Assembly: GCF_001423295.1 (NCBI RefSeq)
Contig: NZ_LMNG01000030.1
Location: 124,358-188,357, forward strand
Length of the DNA stretch: 64,000 bases
Source of the DNA: Methylobacterium sp. Leaf112
GTDB taxonomy: Bacteria; Pseudomonadota; Alphaproteobacteria; Rhizobiales; Beijerinckiaceae
Reading direction: 5' to 3'
Positions 45,632 to 55,624 of the stretch are shown one piece after another. The notes under the pieces are model-generated. The model was not told the origin of the DNA. It made no database searches and saw nothing but the letters and a program-made list of their open reading frames with translations. How positions within the stretch are numbered: the stretch's first letter is position 1; each line of letters opens with the position of its first letter. The translations under genes and the position numbers were made by a program.

Positions 45632-46504
45632 ATGACGGGACCCAGCAGCGGATCACTGAAGGGCAAGACCCTGTTCATCACCGGCGCCTCGCGCGGCATC
45701 GGGCTCGCCATCGGCCTGCGGGCGGCGCGGGACGGCGCCAACGTCGCCATCGCGGCGAAAACCGACGTGGCCCATCCGAAGCTCGACGGCACCGTCCACA
45801 CAGCCGCCGCCGCCATCGAGGCGGCGGGGGGGCGGGCGCTGCCGCTGATCGTGGACGTGCGCGACGAGGACGGCGTCGCCGCCGCCATCGCCACCACGGC
45901 GAACACCTTCGGGGGAATCGACATCGTCGTGAACAACGCCAGCGCCATTTCGCTGACCCGTACGCCCGAGACGGAGATGAAGCGCTTCGACCTCATGCAC
46001 GGGATCAACACGCGCGGGACCTACATGGTGTCCAAGTATGCGATCCCGCACCTCGAAAAGTCCGAGAACCCTCATATCCTGATGCTGTCGCCGCCCCTCG
46101 ACATGGCGGAGAAATGGTTCGCGCCGCACCTCGCCTACACCATGGCGAAGTTCGGCATGTCGCTCTGCGTCCTTGGGTTGGCGGGCGAACTGCGCCGTCA
46201 GGGCATCGCGGTGAACGCCCTGTGGCCGCGCACCACCATCGCGACGGCGGCGGTAAGGAACCTTCTCGGCGGCGAAGCCCTGATGCAGGCGAGCCGCACG
46301 CCCGAGATCATCGCGGACGCGGCCCACGCCCTGTTCGGCCTGCCGGCCCGGGAGACCACAGGGCGCTTTCTCATCGACGACACGTTCCTGGCGGAGCAGG
46401 GTGTCACGGACTTTACAAAATACCGCGTCACACCCGACGTCCCCCTTGCTCCGGACTTCTTCGTACCGGATGCGAGTTCACCGCCTCCCGGGGCCCTCGC
46501 CTGA
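45632..46504 (+). CDS. Short-chain dehydrogenase, HSDL2-like
   Basis: A 290-residue SDR close to hydroxysteroid-dehydrogenase-like 2 proteins, which are peroxisomal or mitochondrial fatty-acid-linked dehydrogenases in animals. Cofactor loop GASRGIGLAIGLRAARDGAN, active site HILMLSPPLDMAEKWFAPHL then AYTMAKFGMS (Y-x3-K). It starts nine bases after the preceding SDR gene. HSDL2 in eukaryotes carries a sterol-carrier domain that is absent here. Confidence 0.85.
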   Translation: MTGPSSGSLKGKTLFITGASRGIGLAIGLRAARDGANVAIAAKTDVAHPKLDGTVHTAAAAIEAAGGRALPLIVDVRDEDGVAAAIATTANTFGGIDIVVNNASAISLTRTPETEMKRFDLMHGINTRGTYMVSKYAIPHLEKSENPHILMLSPPLDMAEKWFAPHLAYTMAKFGMSLCVLGLAGELRRQGIAVNALWPRTTIATAAVRNLLGGEALMQASRTPEIIADAAHALFGLPARETTGRFLIDDTFLAEQGVTDFTKYRVTPDVPLAPDFFVPDASSPPPGALA

Positions 46505-46514
46505 GACGTAACCC

Positions 46515-47519
46515 GTGATCTTCATCCACCAGCCGGTCGCCGGCGCCGGGCAGACCCTGCTCGAGCGCACCTCCCTCGAATTGCAGGACCCGATCCCCGA
46601 CGACACCGTGTGGCTCGACATGATCCGCCCGACCCGGGAGGAGGATCTGAAGGTCGAGGCCTTCATGGGCATCTCGGTGCCGACCCGCGAGGAGATGAAG
46701 GATATCGAGCCCTCCGAACTCCTCTACGTCGAGGACGGGGCGCGCTACATGACCGGCCGGGTGCTGAGCAAGGTCAGCGACGGCGACGAGCCGGGGCTGG
46801 CCGGCATCACCTTCATCCTGCGCGGCAACCGCCTCGTCACCGTGCGCTACGAGGAGCCGCAGGCGTTCCGGATGTACACCCAGCGCGCCGGGCGCTCGAC
46901 GGGCAACGGGCCCTCCGCCATCCCGTCCGGCGAGACCATCCTCGCCGGCCTCATCGAGACGGTGATCGACCGGGCGGCGGACGTGCTCCAGCTCCAGGGC
47001 GAGCGCATCGACCGCCTGTCGGGCAAGATCTTCGAGGAGAAGGCCGACCCGTCCGCCCGCAACACCGCCCTGCAGGACACGCTGCGGGCACTCGGGCGCC
47101 ACGGCGACCTGATCTCGAAACAACGCGAGAGCCTCGTTTCCATGGAGCGCATCCTGCTCTCGCTCTCGGCGACCTACCGCACCGCCAAGGCCCCGCGCGA
47201 GCTGCGCGAGGACGTGCGCTCGACCCTGCGCGATCTCCAGTCCCTCGAGGAGCACGCCACCTTCCTGTCCTCGAAGATCCAGTTCCTCCTCGACGCGACC
47301 CTCGGCCTCGTGAACCTCGAGCAGAACAACATCATCAAGCTGTTCTCGGTGATGGCGGTGGTGTTCATGCCCCCGACCCTCATCGCCTCGATCTACGGCA
47401 TGAACTTCAAGGCAATGCCGGAACTCGACTGGGGTCTCGGCTACCCGATGGCGGTGGTGATGATGGTGGTCGCCGCCGTGCTACCTTACGTGTTCTTCCG
47501 CTGGAAGCGCTGGTTGTAG
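46515..47519 (+). CDS. CorA-type magnesium/divalent metal ion transporter
   Basis: A 334-residue CorA-family channel for Mg(II), Co(II) or Zn(II). A long cytoplasmic funnel is followed by two membrane helices; the selectivity signature YGMNFKAMPEL lies between them and a basic end (RWKRWL) finishes the protein. GTG start at 46515, ten bases after the HSDL2-like stop; the RNA may be shared, although the function is unrelated. E. coli CorA is somewhat shorter in the loop and has MPEL here as well. Confidence 0.88.
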   Translation: MIFIHQPVAGAGQTLLERTSLELQDPIPDDTVWLDMIRPTREEDLKVEAFMGISVPTREEMKDIEPSELLYVEDGARYMTGRVLSKVSDGDEPGLAGITFILRGNRLVTVRYEEPQAFRMYTQRAGRSTGNGPSAIPSGETILAGLIETVIDRAADVLQLQGERIDRLSGKIFEEKADPSARNTALQDTLRALGRHGDLISKQRESLVSMERILLSLSATYRTAKAPRELREDVRSTLRDLQSLEEHATFLSSKIQFLLDATLGLVNLEQNNIIKLFSVMAVVFMPPTLIASIYGMNFKAMPELDWGLGYPMAVVMMVVAAVLPYVFFRWKRWL

Positions 47520-47613
47520 CTGCGTATTCGAACCAACCCGTTAAGGATGTCGCGGCATCATGCCGGCATTCAGCGTGCTCCGGTGGCCGGTCGCACGTTT
47601 TCGGAGCGGGTCG

Positions 47614-49296
47614 ATGTCACTGCAGAAAGTAACTATCCGGGCGAAGCTGATTGCCAGTTTCTCGATCATCACGGCATTCATCCTCGGGATCGGCTGGCTC
47701 GGAGTGACGGGGTTGTCTCGGGTCGATGCTCTACTCACCGATGTTCAGACCAACTGGCTCCCGAGCATCCAGACGAGTGGACGCATCGACACGGCGCTCG
47801 CGCGATACACCACCAGCCTGCTGCGCACCACGCAGACGACCGATGCCGCCGACCGGGCGAAGATCGACGCCGACATGGGCAAACGGCGCGAGCAGATCGC
47901 CGCCCTCGCGAAGGCCTACGAGCGGCTGATCAGTTCCGAGACCGAGCGCGCGCAGTTCGAAACCTTTCGCAAGGAGGTGAACGGCTTTCTCGCCGTCGCC
48001 GACCGGATCGCCGCGGCGGCGCGGAACGGCAGCGACGGCTACAACCTCTACCTGTCCGAAGCGGTCGAGCCGCGTCGGCGGGCCTCGACGGCCCTGGAGA
48101 AGCTCATCGAGATCAACGATGCCGGTGCCCTCAAGGCGCATGAGGAAGGCAACGCCCTCACGGCACAGACGAAGACCATCGCGTTGACGGCCCTCACCCT
48201 CGCGGTTGCCCTCGCCCTCGTTCTCGCGATCCTGATCGTCCGCAGCGTCACCCATGGCATCGACGCCGTGGTTCGGCCGATGACCGGCCTGACGAAGGGC
48301 GACCTCGCGGTGACGATCCCTCACCAGGGCACCGGCACCGAGATCGGCCGCATCGCCGACTCCGTCCAGATCTTCAAGGACGGGCTCATTCGAATGAAAC
48401 GCCTGGAAGACGAAACCGCCCAGGCCCGCGCGGGCGCCGAGGCCCAGCGCCGCCGAGCCATGCAGGAAATGGCCGAGGCGTTCGAGCGCGCCGTCGTCGG
48501 CGTTGTGGCCTCCGTCGGTCGGTCCGCCGCCGACCTGCAGGCGACCGCGCAGGCCATGAGCGGCACCGCCACCGAAACCGCGAGCCAGTCGGTCTCCGTG
48601 GCTGCCGCCGCCGAGGAGGCCGCGTCCAACGTCGAGACGGTCGCGGCGGCCGCCGAGGAACTCGGTTCGTCCGTTCAGGAGATCGGCCGCCAGGTGCAGG
48701 GTTCGGCCGAACTCGCCGGAGCGGCCGTGCGCGAGGCGGGTGCCACCGCCGCCCTGGTTCAGGAACTCAGCGGCGCGACGGCGCGCATCGGCGACGTGGT
48801 CAAGCTCATCGCCGACATCGCCTCGCAGACGAACCTTCTGGCGCTCAACGCCACCATCGAGGCGGCGCGGGCCGGCGAGGCCGGCCGGGGTTTCGCCGTG
48901 GTGGCCACGGAAGTGAAGGAACTCGCGGGCCAGACCGCCCGTGCCACCGGCGAGATCGGCACGCAGATCGCCCGGATCCAGGGCGCCACGGGCGAGAGCG
49001 TGCGGGCCATCGAGGCGATCCGCGGACGCATCGGCGAGATCAGCACGGTCGCGACCTCAATCGCGGCGGCTGTCGAGGAGCAGGGCGCGGCGACCCAGGA
49101 GATCGTGCGCAACGTGGCGCAAGCCGCGACCGGCACCGGCGAGGTCACGGCGAACATCGCGGGCGTAGCGGCCGCCGCCGAGGAGACGGGTGCGGCGGCA
49201 AGCCAGGTGCTGGCCTCCGCGTCCGACCTCTCGCGCCAGTCGGAGCATCTCGGCTCGGAAGTCGAACGCTTCCTTTCCAGCGTGCGCGCGGCCTGA
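47614..49296 (+). CDS. Methyl-accepting chemotaxis protein
   Basis: A 560-residue transmembrane chemoreceptor. TM1 is about 11-33 ([19 protein letters not shown]), then a four-helix-bundle-type ligand domain, TM2 about 190-212 ([19 protein letters not shown]), a HAMP domain ([17 protein letters not shown]) and the cytoplasmic signalling hairpin tip [18 protein letters not shown]. The ATG at 47614 with GGAGCGGG is preferred to the one at 47560. No CheR-binding pentapeptide is seen at the end. The ligand is unknown. Confidence 0.9.
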   Translation: MSLQKVTIRAKLIASFSIITAFILGIGWLGVTGLSRVDALLTDVQTNWLPSIQTSGRIDTALARYTTSLLRTTQTTDAADRAKIDADMGKRREQIAALAKAYERLISSETERAQFETFRKEVNGFLAVADRIAAAARNGSDGYNLYLSEAVEPRRRASTALEKLIEINDAGALKAHEEGNALTAQTKTIALTALTLAVALALVLAILIVRSVTHGIDAVVRPMTGLTKGDLAVTIPHQGTGTEIGRIADSVQIFKDGLIRMKRLEDETAQARAGAEAQRRRAMQEMAEAFERAVVGVVASVGRSAADLQATAQAMSGTATETASQSVSVAAAAEEAASNVETVAAAAEELGSSVQEIGRQVQGSAELAGAAVREAGATAALVQELSGATARIGDVVKLIADIASQTNLLALNATIEAARAGEAGRGFAVVATEVKELAGQTARATGEIGTQIARIQGATGESVRAIEAIRGRIGEISTVATSIAAAVEEQGAATQEIVRNVAQAATGTGEVTANIAGVAAAAEETGAAASQVLASASDLSRQSEHLGSEVERFLSSVRAA

Positions 49297-49401
49297 CCGT
49301 GAATCACCGGAGGCGCACCCCGCACCTCCGGTGACCGTGCCCGTCGGTCTCGACCTTCGCCGCCCCTTGCCGAACCGGACTGGATTTCCGATCGTCCCGT
49401 C

Positions 49402-50166
49402 ATGTGTGGACGCTACTTCGCTCTCCAGTCGCCAGAACTCTACCGGCGGTTCTACGGCTATGCCGAGCAACCGAACTTTCCGGCGCGTTACAACATCGCC
49501 CCGACCCAGCCGGTGCCGATCGTGCACGTCGAGAACGGGAGCCGGCATTTCCGGCTCGTGCGCTGGGGCCTGTGGCCGAGCTGGCTCAAGGATCCAAAGG
49601 ACTTTCCCCTCGTCATCAACGCCCGTGTGGAGACGATGACCGAGAAGCCGACCTTTCGCGGGGCCCTGCGCCACCGCCGCTGCGTCTTCCTCGCCGACGG
49701 GTTCTACGAGTGGCGCCGCGAAGGCACGGGCAAGACGGCGACGAGGACGCCGTTCATGATCCGCCGGGCCGACGGGGCGCCGATGGCGCTCGCCGGTCTG
49801 TGGGAGAACTGGCTCGGGGCCGACGGCTCGGAGATCGATACGGCAGCCATCGTCACCACGGGCGCCAACGGGCTCATGGCGGCGGTCCATGACCGCATGC
49901 CGGCGATCCTGTCTCGCGATCAGGTCGAGCCCTGGCTCGACACGCGCGGCGTCGAGCCCGCTTCGGCCGCCGCCCTGTGCCGGCCGTGCCCGGACGACTG
50001 GCTGACCCTCGATCCCGTGAGCCCGCGCGTGAACGACGCCCGCAACGATGGGCCGGACCTCGTCGTGCCGCTGGAGCAGCCGAGCGTTGCACCCGAGGCC
50101 CCCGGCATACCCGCGAAGGATCGGCCGCGCTCCAGCGACGAGGATGCGCAGGGCTCGCTGTTCTGA
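49402..50166 (+). CDS. SOS response-associated peptidase (SRAP; HMCES/YedK)
   Basis: Forms a covalent crosslink with abasic sites in single-stranded DNA and protects them from strand cleavage. The 254-residue protein starts MCGRYF, with Cys2 (the crosslinking residue after removal of Met1), and has RYNIAPTQPVPIV, RWGLWPSWLK, INARVETM, FLADGFYEWRR and the conserved MPAIL. These include the asparagine, glutamate and histidine of the active site. Cytoplasmic. The ATG at 49402 is fixed by the need for Cys2. Confidence 0.92.
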   Translation: MCGRYFALQSPELYRRFYGYAEQPNFPARYNIAPTQPVPIVHVENGSRHFRLVRWGLWPSWLKDPKDFPLVINARVETMTEKPTFRGALRHRRCVFLADGFYEWRREGTGKTATRTPFMIRRADGAPMALAGLWENWLGADGSEIDTAAIVTTGANGLMAAVHDRMPAILSRDQVEPWLDTRGVEPASAAALCRPCPDDWLTLDPVSPRVNDARNDGPDLVVPLEQPSVAPEAPGIPAKDRPRSSDEDAQGSLF

Positions 50167-50310
50167 GATCGGCCGCTCCGAAGGGCGCCGTGATTTCCGA
50201 CGTTGCGTCGGGGGGCCAAAGGCGGCATCGCTCGCAACACTGCGTGCGGGGCCGAGACGGTCCATCGGCCGGTTCGGCCCCGCCCGACCACAGAACGGGG
50301 AGACGAGACC

Positions 50311-50514
50311 ATGACGCCCGAGGACATCGCCGACCTGAACCGGGCACGTGCCAGTCTGGCCCGGCAGCGCAGCGCCCTGTCGAAGCGCATCGGCGCCAGC
50401 GAACTCGCCGCCGCTTCGGCCGCCGAAGACCTGATGCGCATCCTCCTCGCCATCGAGGCGGTCGACCGGGCCCTGACCGATGCGGGACAGCCCTACACCC
50501 CGCCGATGGCCTAA
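50311..50514 (+). CDS. Small helical hypothetical protein (67 aa)
   Basis: Sixty-seven residues, MTPEDIADLNRARASLARQR followed by alanine-rich helices, ending YTPPMA. GGGGAG lies ten bases before the ATG at 50311. It forms a short cluster with the PhnA-like gene 15 bases downstream. No family recognised. Confidence 0.55.
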   Translation: MTPEDIADLNRARASLARQRSALSKRIGASELAAASAAEDLMRILLAIEAVDRALTDAGQPYTPPMA

Positions 50515-50529
50515 CGGCGCGACACGGTC

Positions 50530-50751
50530 ATGGACGAGACCAAGGATTCGAACGGCACCAAGCTCGCAGACGGCGATGCGGTGACCCTGATCAAGGACCT
50601 CAAGGTGAAGGGAACCTCGACGACCCTGAAGCGCGGGACCCTGATCAAGAACATCCGCCTGACCGGCGATCCCGAGGAGATCGAGTGCAACGCCGAGAAG
50701 GTCAAAGGCTTGGTTCTGAAGACACAGTTCCTGAAGAAGGCCTCGTCCTGA
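50530..50751 (+). CDS. PhnA-like domain protein (YjdM C-terminal domain)
   Basis: A 73-residue protein equal to the C-terminal beta-barrel of the PhnA/YjdM family (DSNGTKLADGDAVTLIKDLK, then KTQFLKKASS), lacking the N-terminal zinc ribbon. Despite the old name, the family has no proven role in phosphonate use. The stop codon lies inside the first unit of a 17-bp tandem repeat. Confidence 0.85.
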   Translation: MDETKDSNGTKLADGDAVTLIKDLKVKGTSTTLKRGTLIKNIRLTGDPEEIECNAEKVKGLVLKTQFLKKASS

Positions 50752-50794
50752 GGCGAACCCGGTCCTGAGGCGAACCCGGTCCTGAGGCGAACCC
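50746..50794. repeat. 17-bp tandem repeat over a stop codon
   Basis: TCCTGAGGCGAACCCGG occurs twice exactly (50746-50762, 50763-50779) and then again for 15 bases (50780-50794). The first unit contains the TGA of the PhnA-like gene; the others repeat the stop out of phase. Confidence 0.9.
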
Positions 50795-50846
50795 AGGCGC
50801 GGGCGGCCGTTCCTTCGGACCGGCCGCCCCGGGAGCCTTGGTCTCT

Positions 50847-51104
50847 TCAGTCGCCCGTCACGGCGCTCGGCACGCGGATCGGCGAACGGGTCAGGCTCCG
50901 GATCGGCTTCAGCGGCCGGCCCGACTTCTCGGCGATGACCCGGTCCTGCTCCTCGATGATCTCCCGCGCCGGGGCATCGCCGTCGAGGCCGCCGAGGATT
51001 TCCATGGGGACGCGCCGGTTCGAGGCGCGGGACTCGTCCTCGTAGAGGACATCGAACAGGACGGAGCCACGCTCCTGCGGTTTCGACTTCGTGCGTTTGG
51101 CCAT
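50847..51104 (-). CDS. Conserved hypothetical protein (85 aa)
   Basis: Eighty-five hydrophilic residues starting MAKRTKSKPQERGSVLFDVL, with RRVPMEILGGLDGDAPAREI and a basic proline-containing tail. No membrane segment. A family of unknown function in this bacterial group is likely. The ATG at 51104 is chosen because the frame upstream is not protein-like. Confidence 0.6.
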   Translation of the reverse strand: MAKRTKSKPQERGSVLFDVLYEDESRASNRRVPMEILGGLDGDAPAREIIEEQDRVIAEKSGRPLKPIRSLTRSPIRVPSAVTGD

Positions 51105-51390
51105 GACGGGACGATGCTCGGACGCTGGAACAAAGGGATAGGGCAAAAGCCAACGGCCACGGAGAGGCCCGAGGTGCGCGTACATCCGGCGTCACCCCAA
51201 ACCGTCATCGTGGCCGTCTCCGGTCGAGCGACGTGGGTCGCGACCGGCATGGGCCTTAGATGGGATCGCGACGGGCGGTTGGCAACCCGTTTCGGGGCCG
51301 GCCGTGCCGACTCCCTGCGGGATCTTGGCACGGGCCGTGCCCCTCGGCAGGATCGCGTGAGCGACAGCCGCGGATGCCCAGGGAGCCGGC

Positions 51391-53199
51391 ATGACCGAGA
51401 AACCAAACCTGACGCGCTTTTCCGTCGCGCCCCTCGCCAGCATGACGCGGCAACTCGCGGCCGTGGCCTCGGGGCGGGCCGAGCCGGATCGCGTCCTCAC
51501 CGGGGCTCGCCTGCTCTCCACCTATTCGGACCGCATCCTGCCCGACCGTGAGGTCTGGATCGGCGGCGGCCGCATCGCCGCCGTCATGCCGGCGGGAACC
51601 TATCGGGGCCCGGCCGAGCGTATCGACCTCGGCGGGGGCCTTCTGGCGCCGGGCCTCGTCGATCCGCACCTGCACATCGAGAGCAGTATGGTGACGGCCT
51701 GTGCCTATGCGGAGGCCGCGCTCCTCAACGGCACCACCACCATCGTGTGCGACAGCCACGAGATCGGCAACGTGCTCGATGTGAACGGCGTCGAATGGAT
51801 GCTGGAGGATGCCCGTCAGGCACCGCTCAACATCTATCTCACGGTGCCCAGCACCGTGCCGGCGACCTCACCCGATCTGGAAACCGCCGGCGGCGACCTG
51901 ACGGCGGCCAAGATCGCGGCCCTGTTCGACCAGTGGCCGGAAGCCATCGGCCTCGGGGAGAAGATGGATTTCGTCGCCGTCTGCGAGGGCGATCCGCGCG
52001 CGCACGCCATCATCGCGGCATCGCTGGAGCGTGGTCGTCCGGTCTCCGGACACATCTACGGGCGCGGCTTCGTGTCCGCCTACGCGGCCAGCGGCGTCAC
52101 CGACACCCACGAGGCCATCGACCGGGATATCGCCGACGACCTCCTGGAAGCGGGAATCTGGATCTACCTGCGCGGCGGGCCACCGACGACGCCGTGGCAC
52201 AGCCTGCCGAAAGCCATCGGCACGGTGCTGGATTACGGTGCTTCGGCCAAGCGCGTCTGCGTCTGCACCGACGACCGCGACGCGCAGGACCTGCTCGCCT
52301 TCGGTCTCGACTGGGTGGTGCGCGAGGCCGTGCGCCTCGGCATCCCGAAGGCCCAGGCCTGGGCCATGGGCTCGCTCCACCCGGCGACGCGCTACGGCCT
52401 CGACGGCGAGATCGGCGGGTTCGGCGGCGGACGACGCGCCGATCTCGTCCTCCTCGACGACGATCTCGTGCCGCAATCGACCTGGTATGGCGGGGAATGC
52501 GTGGTGAAGGACCGGTCGATCACCCCGCTCCTCGACGCCGCCCTGTCGCAGCCCTACCGCTACCCGGCCCCGGCCTACGCGACGGTGCACCTGCCCGATC
52601 CGCTGCCGGGCCTGGTTCCGGCGTTGCCGGCGGGTTCGGTGCGGGTCAACGCCATCCGCACCACGCTTCCGGGCATCGAACTCACCCACGAGGTGTTCGA
52701 CCTCACCCCCAGCGCCGACTGGCCGACGACGCTGGCCGCCAACGACCTCACCTTCGTCACGGTGATCGAACGTCACGGCCGCTCCGGCACGGTCGCACAC
52801 GGGCTTCTGCGGGCGTTCGGGCTGAAACGCGGCGCGGTGGCGAGCAGCGTCGGCCACGATTCGCACAACGTGATCGTCGCCGGCCTGAACGAGGCCGACA
52901 TGCGCGTGGCCCTCGACGCCATCGGCACCATCCAGGGTGGGGTCTGCGTCGTGGAGGACGGAGCCGTCGTCGCCCTGGTGCCCCTGCCGGTCGCCGGTCT
53001 CCTCTCCGACAAGCGGGTCACGGCGGTGGCCGGGGAAGTCCGTGTCCTGAAGGACGCCTGGACGCGCGCCGGGTGCACCATTCCCTATATGGGGTTCAAC
53101 CTGATCCCGCTCTCGGTGATTCCCGAGATCCGCATCACCGACAAGGGCCTCGTCCTCGTCCCGGGGATGCGCATCGTGCCCCTGTTCGAGGCCTCCTGA
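51391..53199 (+). CDS. ade: Adenine deaminase
   Basis: Deaminates adenine to hypoxanthine (purine salvage). The 602-residue amidohydrolase has the metal motif [14 protein letters not shown], the further ligands [10 protein letters not shown] and [20 protein letters not shown], and the adenine-deaminase C-terminal domain with [16 protein letters not shown]. Metal dependence on Mn/Fe is known for the E. coli enzyme. The ATG at 51391 is at the usual distance from the catalytic domain, and the following 250 bases (53200-53452) show no gene. Confidence 0.92.
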   Translation: MTEKPNLTRFSVAPLASMTRQLAAVASGRAEPDRVLTGARLLSTYSDRILPDREVWIGGGRIAAVMPAGTYRGPAERIDLGGGLLAPGLVDPHLHIESSMVTACAYAEAALLNGTTTIVCDSHEIGNVLDVNGVEWMLEDARQAPLNIYLTVPSTVPATSPDLETAGGDLTAAKIAALFDQWPEAIGLGEKMDFVAVCEGDPRAHAIIAASLERGRPVSGHIYGRGFVSAYAASGVTDTHEAIDRDIADDLLEAGIWIYLRGGPPTTPWHSLPKAIGTVLDYGASAKRVCVCTDDRDAQDLLAFGLDWVVREAVRLGIPKAQAWAMGSLHPATRYGLDGEIGGFGGGRRADLVLLDDDLVPQSTWYGGECVVKDRSITPLLDAALSQPYRYPAPAYATVHLPDPLPGLVPALPAGSVRVNAIRTTLPGIELTHEVFDLTPSADWPTTLAANDLTFVTVIERHGRSGTVAHGLLRAFGLKRGAVASSVGHDSHNVIVAGLNEADMRVALDAIGTIQGGVCVVEDGAVVALVPLPVAGLLSDKRVTAVAGEVRVLKDAWTRAGCTIPYMGFNLIPLSVIPEIRITDKGLVLVPGMRIVPLFEAS

Positions 53200-53452
53200 A
53201 CCCGGTGTTATTTTTGCCGGCTCGCGAGGAACTGGCCAACCCTAGCGCGGGTTGTAAGTCAGGGTCTCAACAGCCTCGCTTCCTCCCAAGCCTTTCAAAC
53301 AGCCTGTTCGCCCAAGCGGCGGCGGGCTGCTTCTTCTTGCGCCCTCGCGCGTTGAGAGGTTCCTGTGTCCACGAGCAGCGAAGGGCGCGGGCCGGGGCAT
53401 CGGCGAGCCCCTTCATCGGCAGGCCCACGGCCCGATTCCCCGGAGCGACTCC

Positions 53453-53638
53453 ATGCGTAGCCTACTCACCCTCGTCATCGTCGGCGCCATCGCGTTCATC
53501 CTCGTCGGGATGTACGTGGCGCCCTCGCAACCCGACATGCGAGCCTGGTACCTGCGCAATGCCTGCGAGCATCTCGATAAGCTGAGCCCGAAGATCTGCG
53601 AGCCCATGCGCGAGGCCGACGGGGCGCGACGCATCTGA
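53453..53638 (+). CDS. Small exported or membrane-anchored protein (61 aa)
   Basis: One N-terminal membrane helix (MRSLLTLVIVGAIAFILVGM) and a short soluble tail with two cysteines (RNACEHLDKLSPKICEPMRE) that could form a disulfide outside the cytoplasm. GGAGCG precedes the ATG at 53453. The stop overlaps the presumed start of the next gene. No family recognised. Confidence 0.6.
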   Translation: MRSLLTLVIVGAIAFILVGMYVAPSQPDMRAWYLRNACEHLDKLSPKICEPMREADGARRI

Positions 53639-53931
53639 GCGCCCTCGCACGCGCGCGCGACTGGTGGTTCCGCGACCGACGCACCGGCGCGATCACCGTC
53701 GCCCAATGGCCGAATGCGCCGCTCGTGATGTTCGGCCTCTGCGCTGGAGCGGACTGGGCTTTTGCCCCGGCTGGGCCGGCGGGGACGGTTTTGCGGGGTG
53801 TCGGCCTGGGGGCGCTGGTCGTCTGGGCCGTCGACGAGGTCGCCCGCGGCGTCAATCCCTGGCGGCGCTGCCTCGGGGGCGGCGTGCTGGTCGGCCTCGC
53901 GCTCCGGTGGACCATGGCCGCCATGGCGTGA
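53635..53931 (+). CDS. Membrane protein with presumed CTG start (98 aa)
   Basis: The frame from 53581 to the stop reads like a protein from about LARARDWWFRDRRTGAITVA through two membrane helices (PLVMFGLCAGADWAFAPAG and GVGLGALVVWAVDEVARG, plus a third hydrophobic run LGGGVLVGLALRW). It has no ATG or GTG before 53722. A CTG at 53635 overlaps the TGA of the preceding gene (CTGA), which would couple the two. If translation begins at ATG 53725 instead, the charged N-terminus is lost. The charged, aromatic N-terminal sequence favours the longer form. Confidence 0.5.
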   Translation: MSALARARDWWFRDRRTGAITVAQWPNAPLVMFGLCAGADWAFAPAGPAGTVLRGVGLGALVVWAVDEVARGVNPWRRCLGGGVLVGLALRWTMAAMA

Positions 53932-53948
53932 GGCCGCCCATGGCGTGA
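53916..53948. repeat. 16/17-bp tandem repeat over a stop codon
   Basis: GGCCGCCATGGCGTGA (53916-53931, ending in the stop) is followed directly by GGCCGCCCATGGCGTGA (53932-53948), which has one extra C. Confidence 0.85.
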
Positions 53949-54041
53949 CAGCGCCTCGTCCGTCACGCCGTGTTTGACCGCTTGCGGTGCGGCGCCAGTG
54001 GCCTATCATCGGGCATCGTCACGCGGAACGAGGCAATACGG

Positions 54042-54140
54042 ATGGCTTTCTTCATCGGAATCGCCTGCCCCTGGCTCGTGGTGGCCTTCCTCGATCTCAT
54101 GGCGCTGAACCGCAGCCGGGAGTTGGCCGCCGCCGAATAG
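54042..54140 (+). CDS. Very small membrane protein (32 aa)
   Basis: Thirty-two residues: one hydrophobic helix (MAFFIGIACPWLVVAFLDLM) and a short polar end. A plausible but unproven gene: the codon pattern and the transition to non-coding sequence after the TAG support it, but the ribosome site is weak. No family known. Confidence 0.35.
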   Translation: MAFFIGIACPWLVVAFLDLMALNRSRELAAAE

Positions 54141-54252
54141 CGGCCTTCCGTACGAGGCCGCTGCGTCCCCAACAGGCGTTGCCCTCGCGCGAGCCTGCGT
54201 CTACCTCCCCGGTCTCCGATAGGGATCGTCGGGTGGCGGACGGGATGGCGCG

Positions 54253-55383
54253 ATGATGTCCAGACATGCAGCCGGCCAGGAGCACACGCGCCGCGCGGGC
54301 GAATACGGTGCCGTACGTGTCTGGCTCTACGTGCTCGCGGCTCTCGTGGTCGGCATGGTGGCCGTGGGTGGGGCCACGCGCCTCACCGGCTCCGGGCTAT
54401 CCATCACCGAATGGCGTCCGGTCACGGGCGCCGTCCCGCCGCTTTCGGCCGAGGCCTGGACGGCGGAGTTCGACAAGTACAAGGGCACTCCGCAATACCG
54501 CATCCTTAACCAGGGGATGGGCCTATCCGATTTCAAGACGATCTATGCCTGGGAATGGGGCCACCGGTTCCTCGGACGCTTCGTCGGCCTCGCATTCTTC
54601 CTGCCCCTGCTGTGGTTCTGGTGGCGTGGGCTCCTGAGCCGGCGCCTCGGGCTCGGACTCCTCGGCCTCGGCCTCCTCGGCGGCCTCCAGGGCGCCATCG
54701 GCTGGATCATGGTCGCGTCCGGCCTCGAGCCTGGCATGACGGCGGTCGCCCCGCTGAAACTCGCCCTGCATCTCACCACCGCGAGCCTCATCCTCGCCGG
54801 TCTCGTCTGGCTCGCCGCCGGCCTGCGCGCCGCCCCCTCCGCGCCGGTGCCGGCCAGGCTCAACCGCACGGCCGTGGCCGTGATGGCCCTGGTGTTGGCG
54901 CAGATCTTCCTCGGCGGCCTCGTCGCCGGATCGAAGGCAGGCCTCGTCTACAACACCTGGCCGGGGATGGACGGTGCCTTCGCGCCGCCCCTGGCCGAGT
55001 TGTTCGCCGTCCGGCCCTGGATCGAGAATTTCGTCGACAACCATGGCCTGGTGCAACTCGACCACCGCCTGATCGCCTATGTCCTCCTTGCCGTGGCAAT
55101 TCTCCATGCCGTCGACGCGCGGCGGACCCTGCCGGGCAGCGGCACGGCACGGCGCGCCACCGGCGTGGCCGTCCTCGTCCTGGCGCAAGCCGCCCTCGGG
55201 ATCACGACCCTGCTTCTCGCGGTTCCGCTCTGGGCCGGGCTGAGCCATCAGGTCTTCGCCATGGCGGTGCTGACGATGGCGACGGTCCATGCCCGCCTGA
55301 GCCCCGGTGTGACGGCTCGGCCGATGCGCCCCGAAGCGGCACCGGCCTTCGGCTTCGAGGCCTTGACCAACCGCGCGACCTGA
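54253..55383 (+). CDS. ctaA: Heme A synthase (COX15/CtaA)
   Basis: Oxidises the C8 methyl of heme O to the formyl group of heme A for aa3-type cytochrome oxidase, in the inner membrane. The 376-residue protein has eight membrane helices and the paired heme histidines in EWGHRFLGRFVGLA, LHLTTASLILAG, LDHRLIAYVLLAV and LSHQVFAMAVLTM. The long first periplasmic loop TRLTGSGLSITEWRPVTGAV is the alphaproteobacterial type. It is apparently a lone gene. Confidence 0.93.
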   Translation: MMSRHAAGQEHTRRAGEYGAVRVWLYVLAALVVGMVAVGGATRLTGSGLSITEWRPVTGAVPPLSAEAWTAEFDKYKGTPQYRILNQGMGLSDFKTIYAWEWGHRFLGRFVGLAFFLPLLWFWWRGLLSRRLGLGLLGLGLLGGLQGAIGWIMVASGLEPGMTAVAPLKLALHLTTASLILAGLVWLAAGLRAAPSAPVPARLNRTAVAVMALVLAQIFLGGLVAGSKAGLVYNTWPGMDGAFAPPLAELFAVRPWIENFVDNHGLVQLDHRLIAYVLLAVAILHAVDARRTLPGSGTARRATGVAVLVLAQAALGITTLLLAVPLWAGLSHQVFAMAVLTMATVHARLSPGVTARPMRPEAAPAFGFEALTNRAT

Positions 55384-55624
55384 TTCCGCCGAACGGAATT
55401 CGCGCGCGCGGGACGGATTCCAATCCACCGCCTTCTCGCGCTCCGTGTCGACGCGCACGCGGCTTGGAAGAAGGCGCTTCCCTCGGCCGCCAGGGTACAC
55501 CATCGTTCGGAAGCCGCGGATTATTGCGATGCAGCGAACCCGATCGATGCACGCGCGTTACGCCTCCGGCGACGCTCGGCATTTCGCGTTCTCTCCGCGC
55601 CCAACGAACGAGGACCACGACTGC

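Noticed and set aside
53228-53253. A possible EcfG promoter GGAAC-N17-GGTT after adenine deaminase
   Set aside because: The -10 is off consensus and the next start codon is 200 bases away. A chance match is more likely.
51747-53585. A 612-codon plus-strand frame overlapping adenine deaminase
   Set aside because: Arginine/proline-rich shadow of the real frame.
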